From contig NZ_JAFMTB010000001.1 of the NCBI RefSeq assembly GCF_017916475.1, forward strand, positions 62,001 to 126,000: a DNA stretch of 64,000 nucleotides, written 5' to 3'. The translations under genes were made by a program, and so were the position numbers. Below the pieces are notes generated by a model, which saw nothing but the letters and a program-made list of their open reading frames with translations, did no database searches and was not told the DNA's origin. The stretch's first letter is position 1. Every line of letters begins with the position of its first letter. Below are positions 35,307 through 45,700 of the stretch, in pieces. The stretch is from Patulibacter sp. SYSU D01012. Lineage in GTDB: Bacteria; Actinomycetota; Thermoleophilia; Solirubrobacterales; Solirubrobacteraceae.

Positions 35307-37205
35307 TCAGCGCTCCAGCAGCACGAAGCGCGCGACGAGCGCCTCGAGCTCCTCCGCGGTCCGCGCGAGCTCCTGCGCCGACGCCGCGACCTCCTGCGTC
35401 GACGCGCTCGTCTGCTGCGTCGAGGCGGAGACCTGCTCGGCGGACGCCGACGAGGACTCGGCGACCGAGGCGACCTCGGAGATGTCCTCGCGGACGCGAT
35501 CCGAGCTGGAGGCGATCTGCTGCATCACGACCGAGATCTCGCCGATCCGCTCGTTCAGGTCGTCGACGGCCCCGGTGATGCGGCCGAACGCCTCGTCGGT
35601 GACGGACGCGGCCTCGACGCTGCGCTGGATGCTGCTCGAGCCATTGCCGATGATCTCGACGGCGCGGGCGGTCGAGCCCTGCATGTCCTCGACCAGGTCG
35701 GCGATGGACGCGGCGGCCTCCTGCGACTCCTCGGCCAGCTTGCGCACCTCCTCCGCGACGACGGCGAAGCCGCGGCCCTGCTCGCCGGCGCGCGCGGCCT
35801 CGATGGCGGCGTTCAGCGCGAGCAGGTTCGTCTGCCCCGCGATCCCCGAGATCGTGTCGACGATGCCGCCGATCCGCTCGGACTTCGACCCCAGCTCCTG
35901 CACGGCGGCGACGGCGCCGGACGCGACGTCGCGCATCTCGCCCATCGCGGCCGTGGACCGGTCGGACGCCGCGGCGCCCTCGAGCGCGGCGGCGTGCGCG
36001 GCCTGCGCCGCCTCGCTCGTCTGGCGGACGGCGCCAGCGCCCTGCTCGGTGGCCTGCGCCATCTCGTCGGCGACCGCGCGGGTCGACGCGGCGGTGCGGG
36101 CCTGGCGCTCGGCGCCCTGCGCCACGTCGGTGACCGCGCCGGCGATCTCGGCGACCGCCCGGCCCGTCTCCTCGGACGTGGACTCCATCTGCGACGACGA
36201 CGCCGAGAGCGCGCCGGCGGCGGACGAGACCTGGCCGATCATGCCGGCGAGGGCGTCGCGGCTGCGGTTGTAGGCGTCGATGGACGCGCCGGCCTTGCTG
36301 CGGATGTCGTTGATCGCCACCGCGATGTCGCCGAGCTCGTCGTTCGGGTGGTCCGCGATCGGCGTGGTGACCGGGACGGTCTCGAACGTCAGGTCGCCGT
36401 CGGCCATGCGCGACAGGCCGGTCTGCAGGTCCGTCAGGCAGTTGTCCGCCAGCGAGCGGGTGCGCTGCAGGATCTCGGCGACGATCCGCGAGATGCCGCG
36501 GGCGATGACGGCGGAGACGGCCAGGCCGAGCAGCAGCGAGATCCCGAGCAGGACGAAGGCCTGGGTGCGGGCGGACGCGTACACGTCGTCCGCCTCGGCG
36601 TTGCGCGCCTTCGCGTACGCCTCCAGGTCGTCGGACAGCGCCGGGTTCTCCTTCTTCAGCGTCGCGTACGGCGCGCCGTTCAGCCGCCGCGAGGCCGCGG
36701 CGACGACGCCGAACTGCTCGACGTCGGCCTGCGTGGCCGCGCCCGCCGACGCCGCGGCCGCGCGGGCCCGCTGCGCGACGGACGCCAGCACCCGGTCGCG
36801 GGCCGCGTCGTACGTGGCGTAGCCGGCACGGACGGCCTGGATCCGGCGCTCGATGGCGGGGTCGTCGACGGCGCGCTCGATCGCCTCCAGGCGCTGCTTG
36901 ATCTCGGCGTCGTTCGCCGCGATCGTCGCCCGGTCGGTCCGCGCCTGCTCCGCGCTGTAGCCCGGGTCGGCGGTGCCGAGGATCATGCCGGCCACCAGGC
37001 GCCGCGTGTCGTTCGTCCGCGAGCGGATGCCGGCCATGTGCGCCAGCGGGACGGCGCCCTGCTCGTAGATCTGCGTCGCCTGGTCGTTGACCCTGCCCAG
37101 CGAGCGGACGCCCAGCAGGGCGATGACGACGGTGAAGATGAGGAGTCCGGAGCTCAGCGCGAAGAGCTTGACCTTCAGGCTGATCCGGCGGGGACTGTGG
37201 GGCAT
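35307..37205 (-). CDS. methyl-accepting chemotaxis protein
   Basis: 632 residues. TM1 (about 12-33, [20 protein letters not shown]), a helical four-helix-bundle-type extracellular sensor (about 35-205), TM2 ([20 protein letters not shown]), a HAMP region, and a long cytoplasmic coiled coil whose hairpin tip is the near-invariant [38 protein letters not shown]. Methylation helices flank it (Glu/Gln/Ala-rich). No C-terminal CheR-tethering pentapeptide is seen. No che or flagellar genes are in the window. ATG 37205 is 8 nt after GAAGG; a GTG at 37220 is the alternative. Confidence 0.92.
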   Translation of the reverse strand: MPHSPRRISLKVKLFALSSGLLIFTVVIALLGVRSLGRVNDQATQIYEQGAVPLAHMAGIRSRTNDTRRLVAGMILGTADPGYSAEQARTDRATIAANDAEIKQRLEAIERAVDDPAIERRIQAVRAGYATYDAARDRVLASVAQRARAAAASAGAATQADVEQFGVVAAASRRLNGAPYATLKKENPALSDDLEAYAKARNAEADDVYASARTQAFVLLGISLLLGLAVSAVIARGISRIVAEILQRTRSLADNCLTDLQTGLSRMADGDLTFETVPVTTPIADHPNDELGDIAVAINDIRSKAGASIDAYNRSRDALAGMIGQVSSAAGALSASSSQMESTSEETGRAVAEIAGAVTDVAQGAERQARTAASTRAVADEMAQATEQGAGAVRQTSEAAQAAHAAALEGAAASDRSTAAMGEMRDVASGAVAAVQELGSKSERIGGIVDTISGIAGQTNLLALNAAIEAARAGEQGRGFAVVAEEVRKLAEESQEAAASIADLVEDMQGSTARAVEIIGNGSSSIQRSVEAASVTDEAFGRITGAVDDLNERIGEISVVMQQIASSSDRVREDISEVASVAESSSASAEQVSASTQQTSASTQEVAASAQELARTAEELEALVARFVLLER

Positions 37206-37343
37206 GGGACGTGCCTTCACTCGGGATTGACCCGGAGGTGATCGGCGTGAACGGCGCGCGCTGCAGCGCGCTGGACCGACGTTCGGGCGTCGGCGGGCAC
37301 GCCGGCGGCGGGGCCGCCGCCCCGGCGCCGACGCGGACGCGGG

Positions 37344-38033
37344 TCAGGGAAGGCGGCGGATCAGGTAGGCCAGCGCCGCGAGCATCGCCGCGCACGACGC
37401 CAGCGCGGGAAGGACGGCGATGCTCCACCACGCAGCAGGCCCCGGCACGCTTGCGACGTCGAAGAACCGCACCATGGCCAGCCCGGGCGGCGCGACGTGC
37501 CGCACCGGCTCGGCCGTCGTGAGCGGCACCGTGAGGAGCAGCGCGGAGGAGCACGCCGCGAACCGCCAGCCGCCGGAGGGCACGAACGCCGAGCTGCAGA
37601 GCGCGCCGAGGGCGCCGCCCGGCAGCGCCGCCAGCACCATCGCCGCAGCCGCGGCCGCGACGGTCGCGGGCGTCGGGGGGCGAGCGAACACCCCCGCGGC
37701 CGCGGGCAGGACCGCGGTCCCCACCGCGACGAGACACAGGACCAGCACCACGCCGACCAGACGGGCCGTCCAGGCGGCCGTGGTCGACCCGCCGGCGGCC
37801 GCCACCGCGTCGCGCTGCTGCGGCGACTCCGCTCCAAGCATCACGATCGCGAGCCACGCGCCGAGCGGATGGAGGAGCGCTGCGGCGGCCCCGTACGCCC
37901 GCAGCGTCGGAGCGACGGGCGGCGCGAAGACGAGGCCCATCGCGATGACGTACGCGGTGAGCGGCAGGACGAAGCGGTGTCCGCGCGCGACGAGGACGAG
38001 CTGCAGACGCACCAGGGCCGCGTGGCGCCTCAC
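37344..38033 (-). CDS. ABC transporter membrane subunit (unassigned family)
   Basis: 229 residues with six predicted hydrophobic segments (FVLPLTAYVIAMGLVFAPPV, LVGVVLVLCLVAVGTAVLP, ATVAAAAAAMVLAALPGGAL, SIAVLPALASCAAMLAALAY). GTG 38033 overlaps the ATPase stop as GTGA, which makes it the ATPase's partner. No substrate-binding protein is nearby, favouring an export or peptide/bacteriocin-type role, but this is inference. The protein resembles small ABC-2-like permeases without a clear signature. Confidence 0.7.
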   Translation of the reverse strand: MRRHAALVRLQLVLVARGHRFVLPLTAYVIAMGLVFAPPVAPTLRAYGAAAALLHPLGAWLAIVMLGAESPQQRDAVAAAGGSTTAAWTARLVGVVLVLCLVAVGTAVLPAAAGVFARPPTPATVAAAAAAMVLAALPGGALGALCSSAFVPSGGWRFAACSSALLLTVPLTTAEPVRHVAPPGLAMVRFFDVASVPGPAAWWSIAVLPALASCAAMLAALAYLIRRLP

Positions 38034-38890
38034 CGCGCCGCCCCCTCCTGCCGGACGGACACGACGTGCGCGCCGTCGGTCACGCACGCCAGCAGCACCT
38101 GATCGCTGTGCTCGGCGTCCGTCACCACGTCGTACCGGCCCCCGGACGCGGCCTCGCGCACGGCGCGCACCCCGCGGAGCGCCCGCAGGGTGTCCGCCAT
38201 GTGGGCGTCGGACCGCAGGACGATGACCACCTGCGGCGCCGACGGCGTCGCCCGGCCAGCCCGCAGCCGCCCGTCCTCCAACACCAGGTCGTCGTCGACC
38301 CCCAGCCCGGCCGTCCGCTCGCCGTGGTCGGTGAAGACGACGCACGCCCCGTCCCGCCTCAAGGCGGCCAGGGTCTCGACCAGGAAGGCCTGCGACGCCT
38401 CGTCGAGTCCCGACCACGGCTCGTCGAGCACGAACAGGCGTGCGGGGGCCGCGAGCGCCACGGACAGCGAGACCTTGTGCGCCGTGCCCTTGGAGAGCTC
38501 CCCGAGACGCCGCCCCACCATGCCGCGCAGACCGAAGCCGTCCACGAGCCGGGCCGATCGGTCGCCGTCGCGGCTCGCGCGCACGCCGGCGATCGCGGCC
38601 ATGTGGCGCAGGTAGGCCTCCGTCTCGAGCGGCAGTCCTGGCGGCAGGGCGTCGGCGGCGAACCCGACGCACCTCCCGGCCCGCCGCACCCGGCCCTTCG
38701 TCGCCCGCGAGGCCCCCGCGAGCACCCGCAGGAGCGTCGACTTCCCGCAGCCGTTGGGCCCGGCGACGCGCACGATCGCGCCGGCCGCGAACGTGGCGTC
38801 GACGTCCCGCAGCACCCACGGCGCCCGCCGCCCGTAGCGCTTGCCCACCGCGCTCATGACCGCGACATCGTCCACCCGCTGTTGCGTCAC
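38030..38890 (-). CDS. ABC transporter ATP-binding protein
   Basis: 286 residues. Walker A GPNGCGKST, Q-loop region near ALPPGLPLETEAYLRHMAAI, signature LSKGTAHKVS (a variant of LSGGQ, with Lys replacing the first Gly), Walker B LFVLDEPWSGLD, and switch His in VVFTDHGERT. A C-terminal ~70-residue extension (VVIVLRSDAHMADTLRALRG) follows the ATPase fold. GTG 38890 was chosen because GAAGG lies 7 nt upstream; ATG 38857 has no ribosome site. A TATCGT -10 box at 38918-38923 on the minus strand would give a leader of about 20 nt. Confidence 0.85.
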   Translation of the reverse strand: MTQQRVDDVAVMSAVGKRYGRRAPWVLRDVDATFAAGAIVRVAGPNGCGKSTLLRVLAGASRATKGRVRRAGRCVGFAADALPPGLPLETEAYLRHMAAIAGVRASRDGDRSARLVDGFGLRGMVGRRLGELSKGTAHKVSLSVALAAPARLFVLDEPWSGLDEASQAFLVETLAALRRDGACVVFTDHGERTAGLGVDDDLVLEDGRLRAGRATPSAPQVVIVLRSDAHMADTLRALRGVRAVREAASGGRYDVVTDAEHSDQVLLACVTDGAHVVSVRQEGAAR

Positions 38891-39015
38891 GACGCCACCT
38901 TCTCCTCGCGTCCGGCGACGATACCCGGTGGGTCCACGCCGGATCTGCCGCACGGCGCCTCCCCGCCGCGGCTCGCCGCTGCTGCGGGGACCGACCCGGC
39001 TCGTCGGCGCCCCGC

Positions 39016-39747
39016 TCAGCGCCGGACGTCGACGGGCGTGCCCTCGCGGGCGCGGGCCGCGAGCCACCGCACCGCGGCGTCGTCCATCCGCACGCAGCCG
39101 TGCGAGCGGGCCGTGCCCAGGGGGTCCCGCAGCAGCGCGCCCGCCCGGCCGTGGATCGCCACCCGCCCCGGTCCGCCGCCGTAGTCGTCGAGCACGTCGG
39201 AGTGGGCGGTCAGGTGCAGCGCCCACGAGCCCAGCTCGCTGCCGGACGACTGCCGGATGCGCTCCGCGACGGCGAAGCGCCCCGTCGGCGTGGGCGTGCC
39301 GGGGGCGCCGACGACGACGCGGAAGCGGCGCACGACCCGGCCGTCGTGCCGCGCCTCGAGGGTGCGGCGGCGGACGGCCACGACGAGCCGCCAGCGGGTG
39401 ACGCCCAGCCGCACGTGGTGCTCGCGGATCCAGCCGTCGCGGTCGTTCGGCCGCTCGGGCAGGCGGACGCGCAGCCAGCGCACGCCGCGGTCGTCCGCGG
39501 CGGACGCCAGCACGAGCAGCCGCACCGGCCCGCCGCCCCAGGGCGCCGTCGTGCCGACCCGGCCGCGCGGCCGGCCGCCGCCCGGCGCGCTCCGCACCGC
39601 GGTCGCGACCACGACGTGCGCGACGTGCGCCGCCCGCGCCGTGGGGGCCAGCGGGTCGGCCGCGTCCGCCCCGGCGGACGACGCGGCCGCCGCCGGGGCG
39701 ATCAGCCCGGCGGCGACGACGGCGGCGATCCGCCGGGGGCGGCGCAC
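39016..39747 (-). CDS. secreted L,D-transpeptidase (YkuD), coupled to the DUF11 protein
   Basis: 243 residues. A signal peptide (VRRPRRIAAVVAAGLIAPAA) leads into an SH3-like region, then the YkuD domain with RVAIHGRAG and SHGCVRMDD; the nucleophile is Cys218. It closely parallels the enzyme at 690-1559, but lacks the long Pro/Ala linker. GTG 39747 starts 2 bp after the stop of the 7.7-kb DUF11-repeat gene, so the two are translationally linked. A role in cross-linking the wall around, or anchoring, that surface protein is a reasonable inference. Confidence 0.88.
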   Translation of the reverse strand: MRRPRRIAAVVAAGLIAPAAAASSAGADAADPLAPTARAAHVAHVVVATAVRSAPGGGRPRGRVGTTAPWGGGPVRLLVLASAADDRGVRWLRVRLPERPNDRDGWIREHHVRLGVTRWRLVVAVRRRTLEARHDGRVVRRFRVVVGAPGTPTPTGRFAVAERIRQSSGSELGSWALHLTAHSDVLDDYGGGPGRVAIHGRAGALLRDPLGTARSHGCVRMDDAAVRWLAARAREGTPVDVRR

Positions 39748-39749
39748 GC

Positions 39750-42700
39750 TCAGCCCGTCACGCCCCCGTCGGCGCGCAGCGCCGCCGGGGTGATGCGGAC
39801 GCGCGCGGAGGCGGTGCGGCGGACGACGTTGTCGCCCGTCACGACCGCGCGGTTGCGCACGCGGCGCTCCCGCCCGCTGCGCTCGGCCCGCGCGACGATC
39901 CGGAACGTCCGCGTGCGGCCGGGCGCCAGGTACCCGACGGTCCAGCAGGCCTGGCCGCGGCGGAACGTGGCGCCCTTCGCCCGGACGTACGTCAGGCCGT
40001 CCGGCAGGCGGTCGCACACGCGCACGCCGGCGCCGGCGACCCGCTTGGGCATCGTCGCGCGGATCGTGAACGTCACCGTCTCGCCGCCGCGGACGACGGA
40101 GCGCGACGCGCGCTTCGTCAGCCCGACGCGCGTGCGCCGCGTGCCGACGCGGACGTCGGCGACGGCCCCGGTGCCCGCGCCGGCGGTCGCGCCGGCCGGG
40201 TCCTGCAGCACCTGGCCGACCGCCTGGACCGTCGCCGTGTTCCGCAGGCCCCCGGCCCGGAGCGGCGTCACCGTCGTGGTGACGGTGACCCGCTGGCCCG
40301 GCTCGAGCGCGCCGAGGGAGCAGCCGATGGCGCTGGCGCCGTCGGGGCGGCAGGTGCCCTGCGTCGGCGTGACGCGGCCGATGCGCACCGGCGCGTTCAT
40401 GGTGTCGGTCATCCGGACGTCGTTCGCCCGGACCTCGCCGACGTTCTCCACCACCACGCGGTACGTCACCTCGCCGCCGAGGCGCGGCGCGGTCGTGCTG
40501 GCGACCTTCGTCACCCGCAGGCGCGGCTGGACGGCGGGCGCGCGCTGCACGACGACGTCGGCGGTCGCGCGCTCGTCGCCCGGCTTCGGGTCGGGCTCGC
40601 GCCCGGTCACCTCGGCGACGTTGCGGAGCGTCGCGCCGGTCAGGCCGCCGTCGACCGTCGCCGCGACGGCGATCTGCGCGCTGCCGCCGGACGGCAGGTC
40701 GCCCAGCTCGCACGTCACGTCGCGGCCGTCGGCGCGGCAGGCGCCCTGGCTGGGCGCGGCGGCGCGGAAGGCGGTGCCCTCCGGCAGCGCGTCGCGGACG
40801 GTGACGCCCGTCGCCGTCGACGGGCCGGCGTTGCGGACGGTGATCGTCCACGTCGCGGCCCCGCCGGCGATCGCGCCGCCCGCCGTCTTGGCGATCGACA
40901 GGTCGGCGGCCGGCCCGACGGTCGTCGTCGCGTCGTCGCCGTCGTTCTCGGGCGTGGTGTCCAGCTGGTCGCCGCGGACGGACGCCACGTTCGTGATCGT
41001 CGTGCCCGCCAGCGCGTAGGGGACGTGCGTGCGCACCGCGACGACCCGCTCGTCGCCGGACGCCAGGTCCCCGATCGCGCAGGTCACGGTGGTGCCGGAC
41101 GCCGCGCAGCCGGCCGGCAGCCCGACGAGCTCGAGGCCCGCGGGCAGCGTGTCGGTCAGGACGACGCCGGTCGCGTCGGACGGGCCGGCGTTGCGGACCG
41201 TCAGGGCGTAGTCGAGCGTGCCGTCCGGCGCGACCTGGGCCGCGGCCGTCTTCTCGACCGACAGGTCGGCCACGGGCAGGACCGTCACGTCCGCGTCGTC
41301 GCGGTCGTTCGTCGTGTCCGTCTGCGCCGTCGGGGTGGTGACCGTGGCGACGTTCGTCGTCGCGCCCGCGTCGACCGCCCGGGCGACGACCTCGAACGTC
41401 CGCTTGGCGCCCGGGACCATCGTCCCGAGCTCGCAGCGCACGGCGTTGCCCGCGACGTCGCAGCCCGCGGGCGTGCCGACGACCCGCAGACCGGCCGGGA
41501 CCGGGTCCTCGAGCACCACGTCGGTGGCGTCGGACACGCCCGTGTTCTCGACCGTGATCGCGTACCGGACGTCCTGGCCCTGCGGGACCTGGGCGCGGTC
41601 CACCGTCTTCGTCACCGCGACGTCGGCGGCGGCGTCCAGGGTGACGTCGACGGCGGACGCGTCGTTCGCCGGGTCGTTGCCGCCCGTGGTCTGGCGGACC
41701 GTCGCGACGTTGCGGACCGTGCCCGTGGCGCCGCTCGCGATCTTCGCCGTGACGGTGCGCTCCGTGCTCGCGCCGGCGGCCAGCGCGCCCACGGCGCAGC
41801 GGATCTGCCGGCCGTCGGCGACGGTGCAGCCCGGGGCGCTGACGGCGGTCAGCGCGGCGGGCAGGTCGTCGGCGACCTCGACGCCGGTGGCGTCGGACGG
41901 GCCGTGGTTGGTGACCTTCAGCGTGTAGGCGACCTCGCCGCCCGCGGTCGCCCGCGGCGCGCTCGCCGTCTTCACGATGCCCACGTCCGCCCGCGCCCGG
42001 GGCGTCAGGCTGCCGTCGTCCGTCGCCGGCGTCGTGACCTCGCGCGACACGACGGACGCGCCGTTGGTCAGGGCCGTGCCCGCGGGCGCCGAGGCGGCGA
42101 CCGCGACGGGGACCGCGATGTCGACGCTGCCGCCGGCCGGGATCGCCGCGATGCGCCACTCCGTCGTCGTGACGCCGCTCGTGGCGTCACGGCTGCTCGA
42201 GGCCTCGGCGAAGCCCGTGGCCGGGGTCGCCGTGGCGCTGCCGGCCGTGTACGTCTGGTCCGTGCCGAGCGTGTCCGTCACGACGACCTCGCGGGCCGGC
42301 GCGTCGGTGCTCGTGTTGCGCACCCGCACCGTGTAGGTGCCCGTCGTCCCGGCGGTGACGTCGGCGCCGTCCGGCGTCTTCGTCACCTCGAGGGTGGGCA
42401 GGCGCAGGTTCGCGCCGGCTGTGTCGTCGTCGGCGTACGGCCCGGCCTGCGACGCGCTCGCGCCCGAGGCGTCCGTCGCCGCGACCGCGACGGCGTTCTG
42501 CTGCGGGTTCGCGGCGCCGCGGGCGGCGAGGCCCGGGACGGCGCGCAGGGTCAGGACGACCTGCCCGCCCGCCGGCACGTCGCCGATGTCGGCCCACGTC
42601 AGGTCGCGACCGGCCACCGTGGGCTCCGTGGCGGCGGGCGCGATGCCGCCCGGCGTCGAGGCGAACGCGGCGGACCCGGCCTGGTACGTCCAGCCGGCGG

Positions 42701-45700
42701 GCAGCGTGTCGGTCACCCGCACGTCGTGCGCCGTGGCGCGGCCGGGGTTGGTGACGACGATCCGCCACGGGAACCCCTCGCCGACCTGGGCGTCGGCCGT
42801 CTCGGGCAGGCCCGCAGCGCCGGTGGTCTTCTCGACGTGGACGGCCGGCAGCGTCACGTCGAGCGTGACGACGTCGGGCGGCGTCTCGGTGTGGTGCACG
42901 TAGGCGCGCGGCGGCGCGTGCTCGTCGCGGGTGGCCTTCGGGGCCTCCCAGTAGGAGGGCACGGACGCCATGTTGGCGATCTGGGCGCTCTGCGTCAGCT
43001 CGCTCGACGGCGCGACCTTCGCGGTGTACTGCAGGCTCGCGCTGCCGCCCGCGGGGATGCGGTCGATGCGCCAGGCCAGCGCGCCGCCCGCGAGCGTGCG
43101 GGTCTCGCCCGCCGGGGTCGTCCCGACGAGCGCGACGTCGCGCAGCCGCGGGTTGAGCGTGTCGGACGCGTCGACGTCGTAGGCGTCGGCGTCGCCCGTG
43201 TTGCGGACCGTGACGGTGTAGGTGACGTCCTGGGCCGGGTCGACGGTGCGCACGTCGGTGTCGGCCACCTGGCCGGCGACGTCCTTGTTCACCGTCAGGC
43301 GCGGCGCGATCACCGTGGTGGACGCCGTCGCCTCGTCGCTGTGGCTCGTGTAGTCGCCGGGGGCCGGCACGTCGGTCGGCGGCGCCTGGTCGTGCGCGTC
43401 GTCGTCGTAGTGGACGGTGGCGCGGTTGGTCAGGACGTCACCGCGGTCGACGGTGCCGCCGCCGGCCGCCGCGTACGCGTCCTCGACGTACGCGCCGAAC
43501 GTCACCCGCACCGTGCGCGCCTGCGTGGCGTCGGGCACGTCGCCCAGGTAGAAGCCGACCGTCGTGGTGCCGGACGCGTCGTCCCGCGGCCCGAGGACCG
43601 TGGGCGTCGACGGGTTCGCGGCGCCGAGCGTGCACGAGACGCAGGTGATCTGCGGCGTCACGTCGGGATCCAGCGCGACGCCGTCGGGCAGCGTGTCGAG
43701 GACCGTCAGGTCGTTGAACCGCAGGTTGGCCGGGAGCGTGTACTCCAGCGTGTAGGTCAGCGGGTCGCCGACCGTGGCCGTCGGGCGGTCCACCCGCTTC
43801 GTCAGCGTGCCGCCGGCGATCGGCAGGGTCAGGCTGCCGGTGGCGACGTACCCCGTCGTGCGGACCGGGGACGTGGCGCTGCGCTCGTCGGCCGACGCGC
43901 CGGCCAGGCTGCTGCCGGTGACGCGCGCGGTGTTGGTGATGTTCGCGCCGGCGGCCGGCGGGGACTTCACGCGCACGTCGAACGTGCGGGTGGGCGTGGC
44001 GCCGGGGGCGATGTCGCCGACGGTCCAGGTGATGGTGCGCGCGGCCGCGTTCCACGTGCCGGGCGTGCCGTCCGTGCCGACCGGGTCGCCGTCCGCTGCC
44101 AGCGCGCCGCCCGGGGTCAGGGGCAGCAGGTCGACGGGCAGCGTGTCCGTGACGACGGAGTCGCGCGAGATCGTGACGTTGCTGCCGGCGTTGGTGATCG
44201 CCAGGCGGTAGCGCACGACCTCGTCCGGGCTGAGCACGCCGTCCGCGTTGCCCTGGACGGTCTTGGCGAGGCCCAGGTTCGGCTCGACGATCGTCGCCGT
44301 CGTCGTGTTGCTGGGCCGGGTGACGGGCGTGCCCGCCGCGGTCTCGTCGTAGGCGAGCGTCGCGGTGTTCTGGATGCGGCTGCTCGCGTTCTGCGTGCCC
44401 GACGTCGACCGGAAGGTGCCGGCGTCGTCGTCGACGATCACGGTGAAGCGGACGGTGAAGACGGCGTCGGTCGTCGCGGCGTTGGCGTAGGGGCCGCCGA
44501 ACGCCAGGCGGATGCCCTGGCCGGCGGTCGGGTCGCCGGTGACGCTCGCCGTCGGGGTGGCCGCGGTGCCGCCGCTCTGCGTGACGGTGGGCGTGCCCTC
44601 GACGGTCACGCGCCGGCCGAGCGGGTCGGTCAGCGCCGGGTCGTCGCCGTAGATCGTGGTGCCGGCGGGCACGCGCACGTCGACCTCGTACTGGATCCGC
44701 TCGCCGATCGTGGCCTGGTCCGGGCCGTTGTTGCCGGTCGCCGTGATCGACGTGGCCTGGCGCTTGGCGACTGCCGCGTTCGGCGTGCGGATCGTCGCGG
44801 TGTCGTCCGCGCGTTCGGCGTTCGGGCTCGTCTTCGTCGGGTCGATGTTGTCCTGCGGGACGTACGTGAACGTGTCGCCGCCGCCGACGTTCGTCGGGCT
44901 GCCGTACGTGACGACGCCCGCCGTGTTCGTGAAGACGTGGGCGGGGGCGAACGTCGTCGGCACCCGCACGACGTACGTCAGGCGCACGCTGTCGCCGGCG
45001 TCGACGTCGACGCCCGTCCAGCGGATGCGGGCGTCGCCGCCCAGCGCGCCGTCGGCGCAGGCGCCGCCGGCCGAGATGCTCGTCGGCACGACGTCGGCGC
45101 AGGTGATGCCGGCCGGCAGGCGGTCCCAGACCTCGGCGGTGACCGCGTCGCGCGCGCCGTCGTTGCGCACGTCGACCGCGTAGGTCACGGCGTCGCCGCC
45201 CGAGACCGTCACGTCCTTCGCCGGCGGGGCGAAGGTGCGGTCGTTCACGCCGTCGACCGCGGCGACGCCCTTCCGGAGCGCCAGCAGCGCGTCCTCGCGC
45301 TGGACCTCGACGCGGTCGCGGCGGGGGAAGGTCGTGCCCGCGGTGTTGCGGAACGACAGCTTCATCAGGTTGCCGGTGATCTGCCCGGCGACGTCGGCGA
45401 CCTGCTTCTCGACGCGGGTCGCGATGACGACGTCGAAGACCTTGCCGCCCGTCGGGACGTCGGCCAGGCTCCACGTGAGGGTGTCGCCGTCGACCGTCGG
45501 CGCGGGGACGCCGGCCACGGTGTTGTCCGCGGTCGTGCGGGCGGAGCCGGCCTCGTAGGCGAACCCGGGCGGCAGGAAGTCGCGCACGATCGGCGTGCCC
45601 GAGTCGGTCTGGGACGCGAAGTCCACGCGCAGCTTCCAGCAGACGCGGTCGCCCGGGGCGTAGCGCGGCGTCGCGTCGCCGTAGGCGCCGAGCGTGGCGC

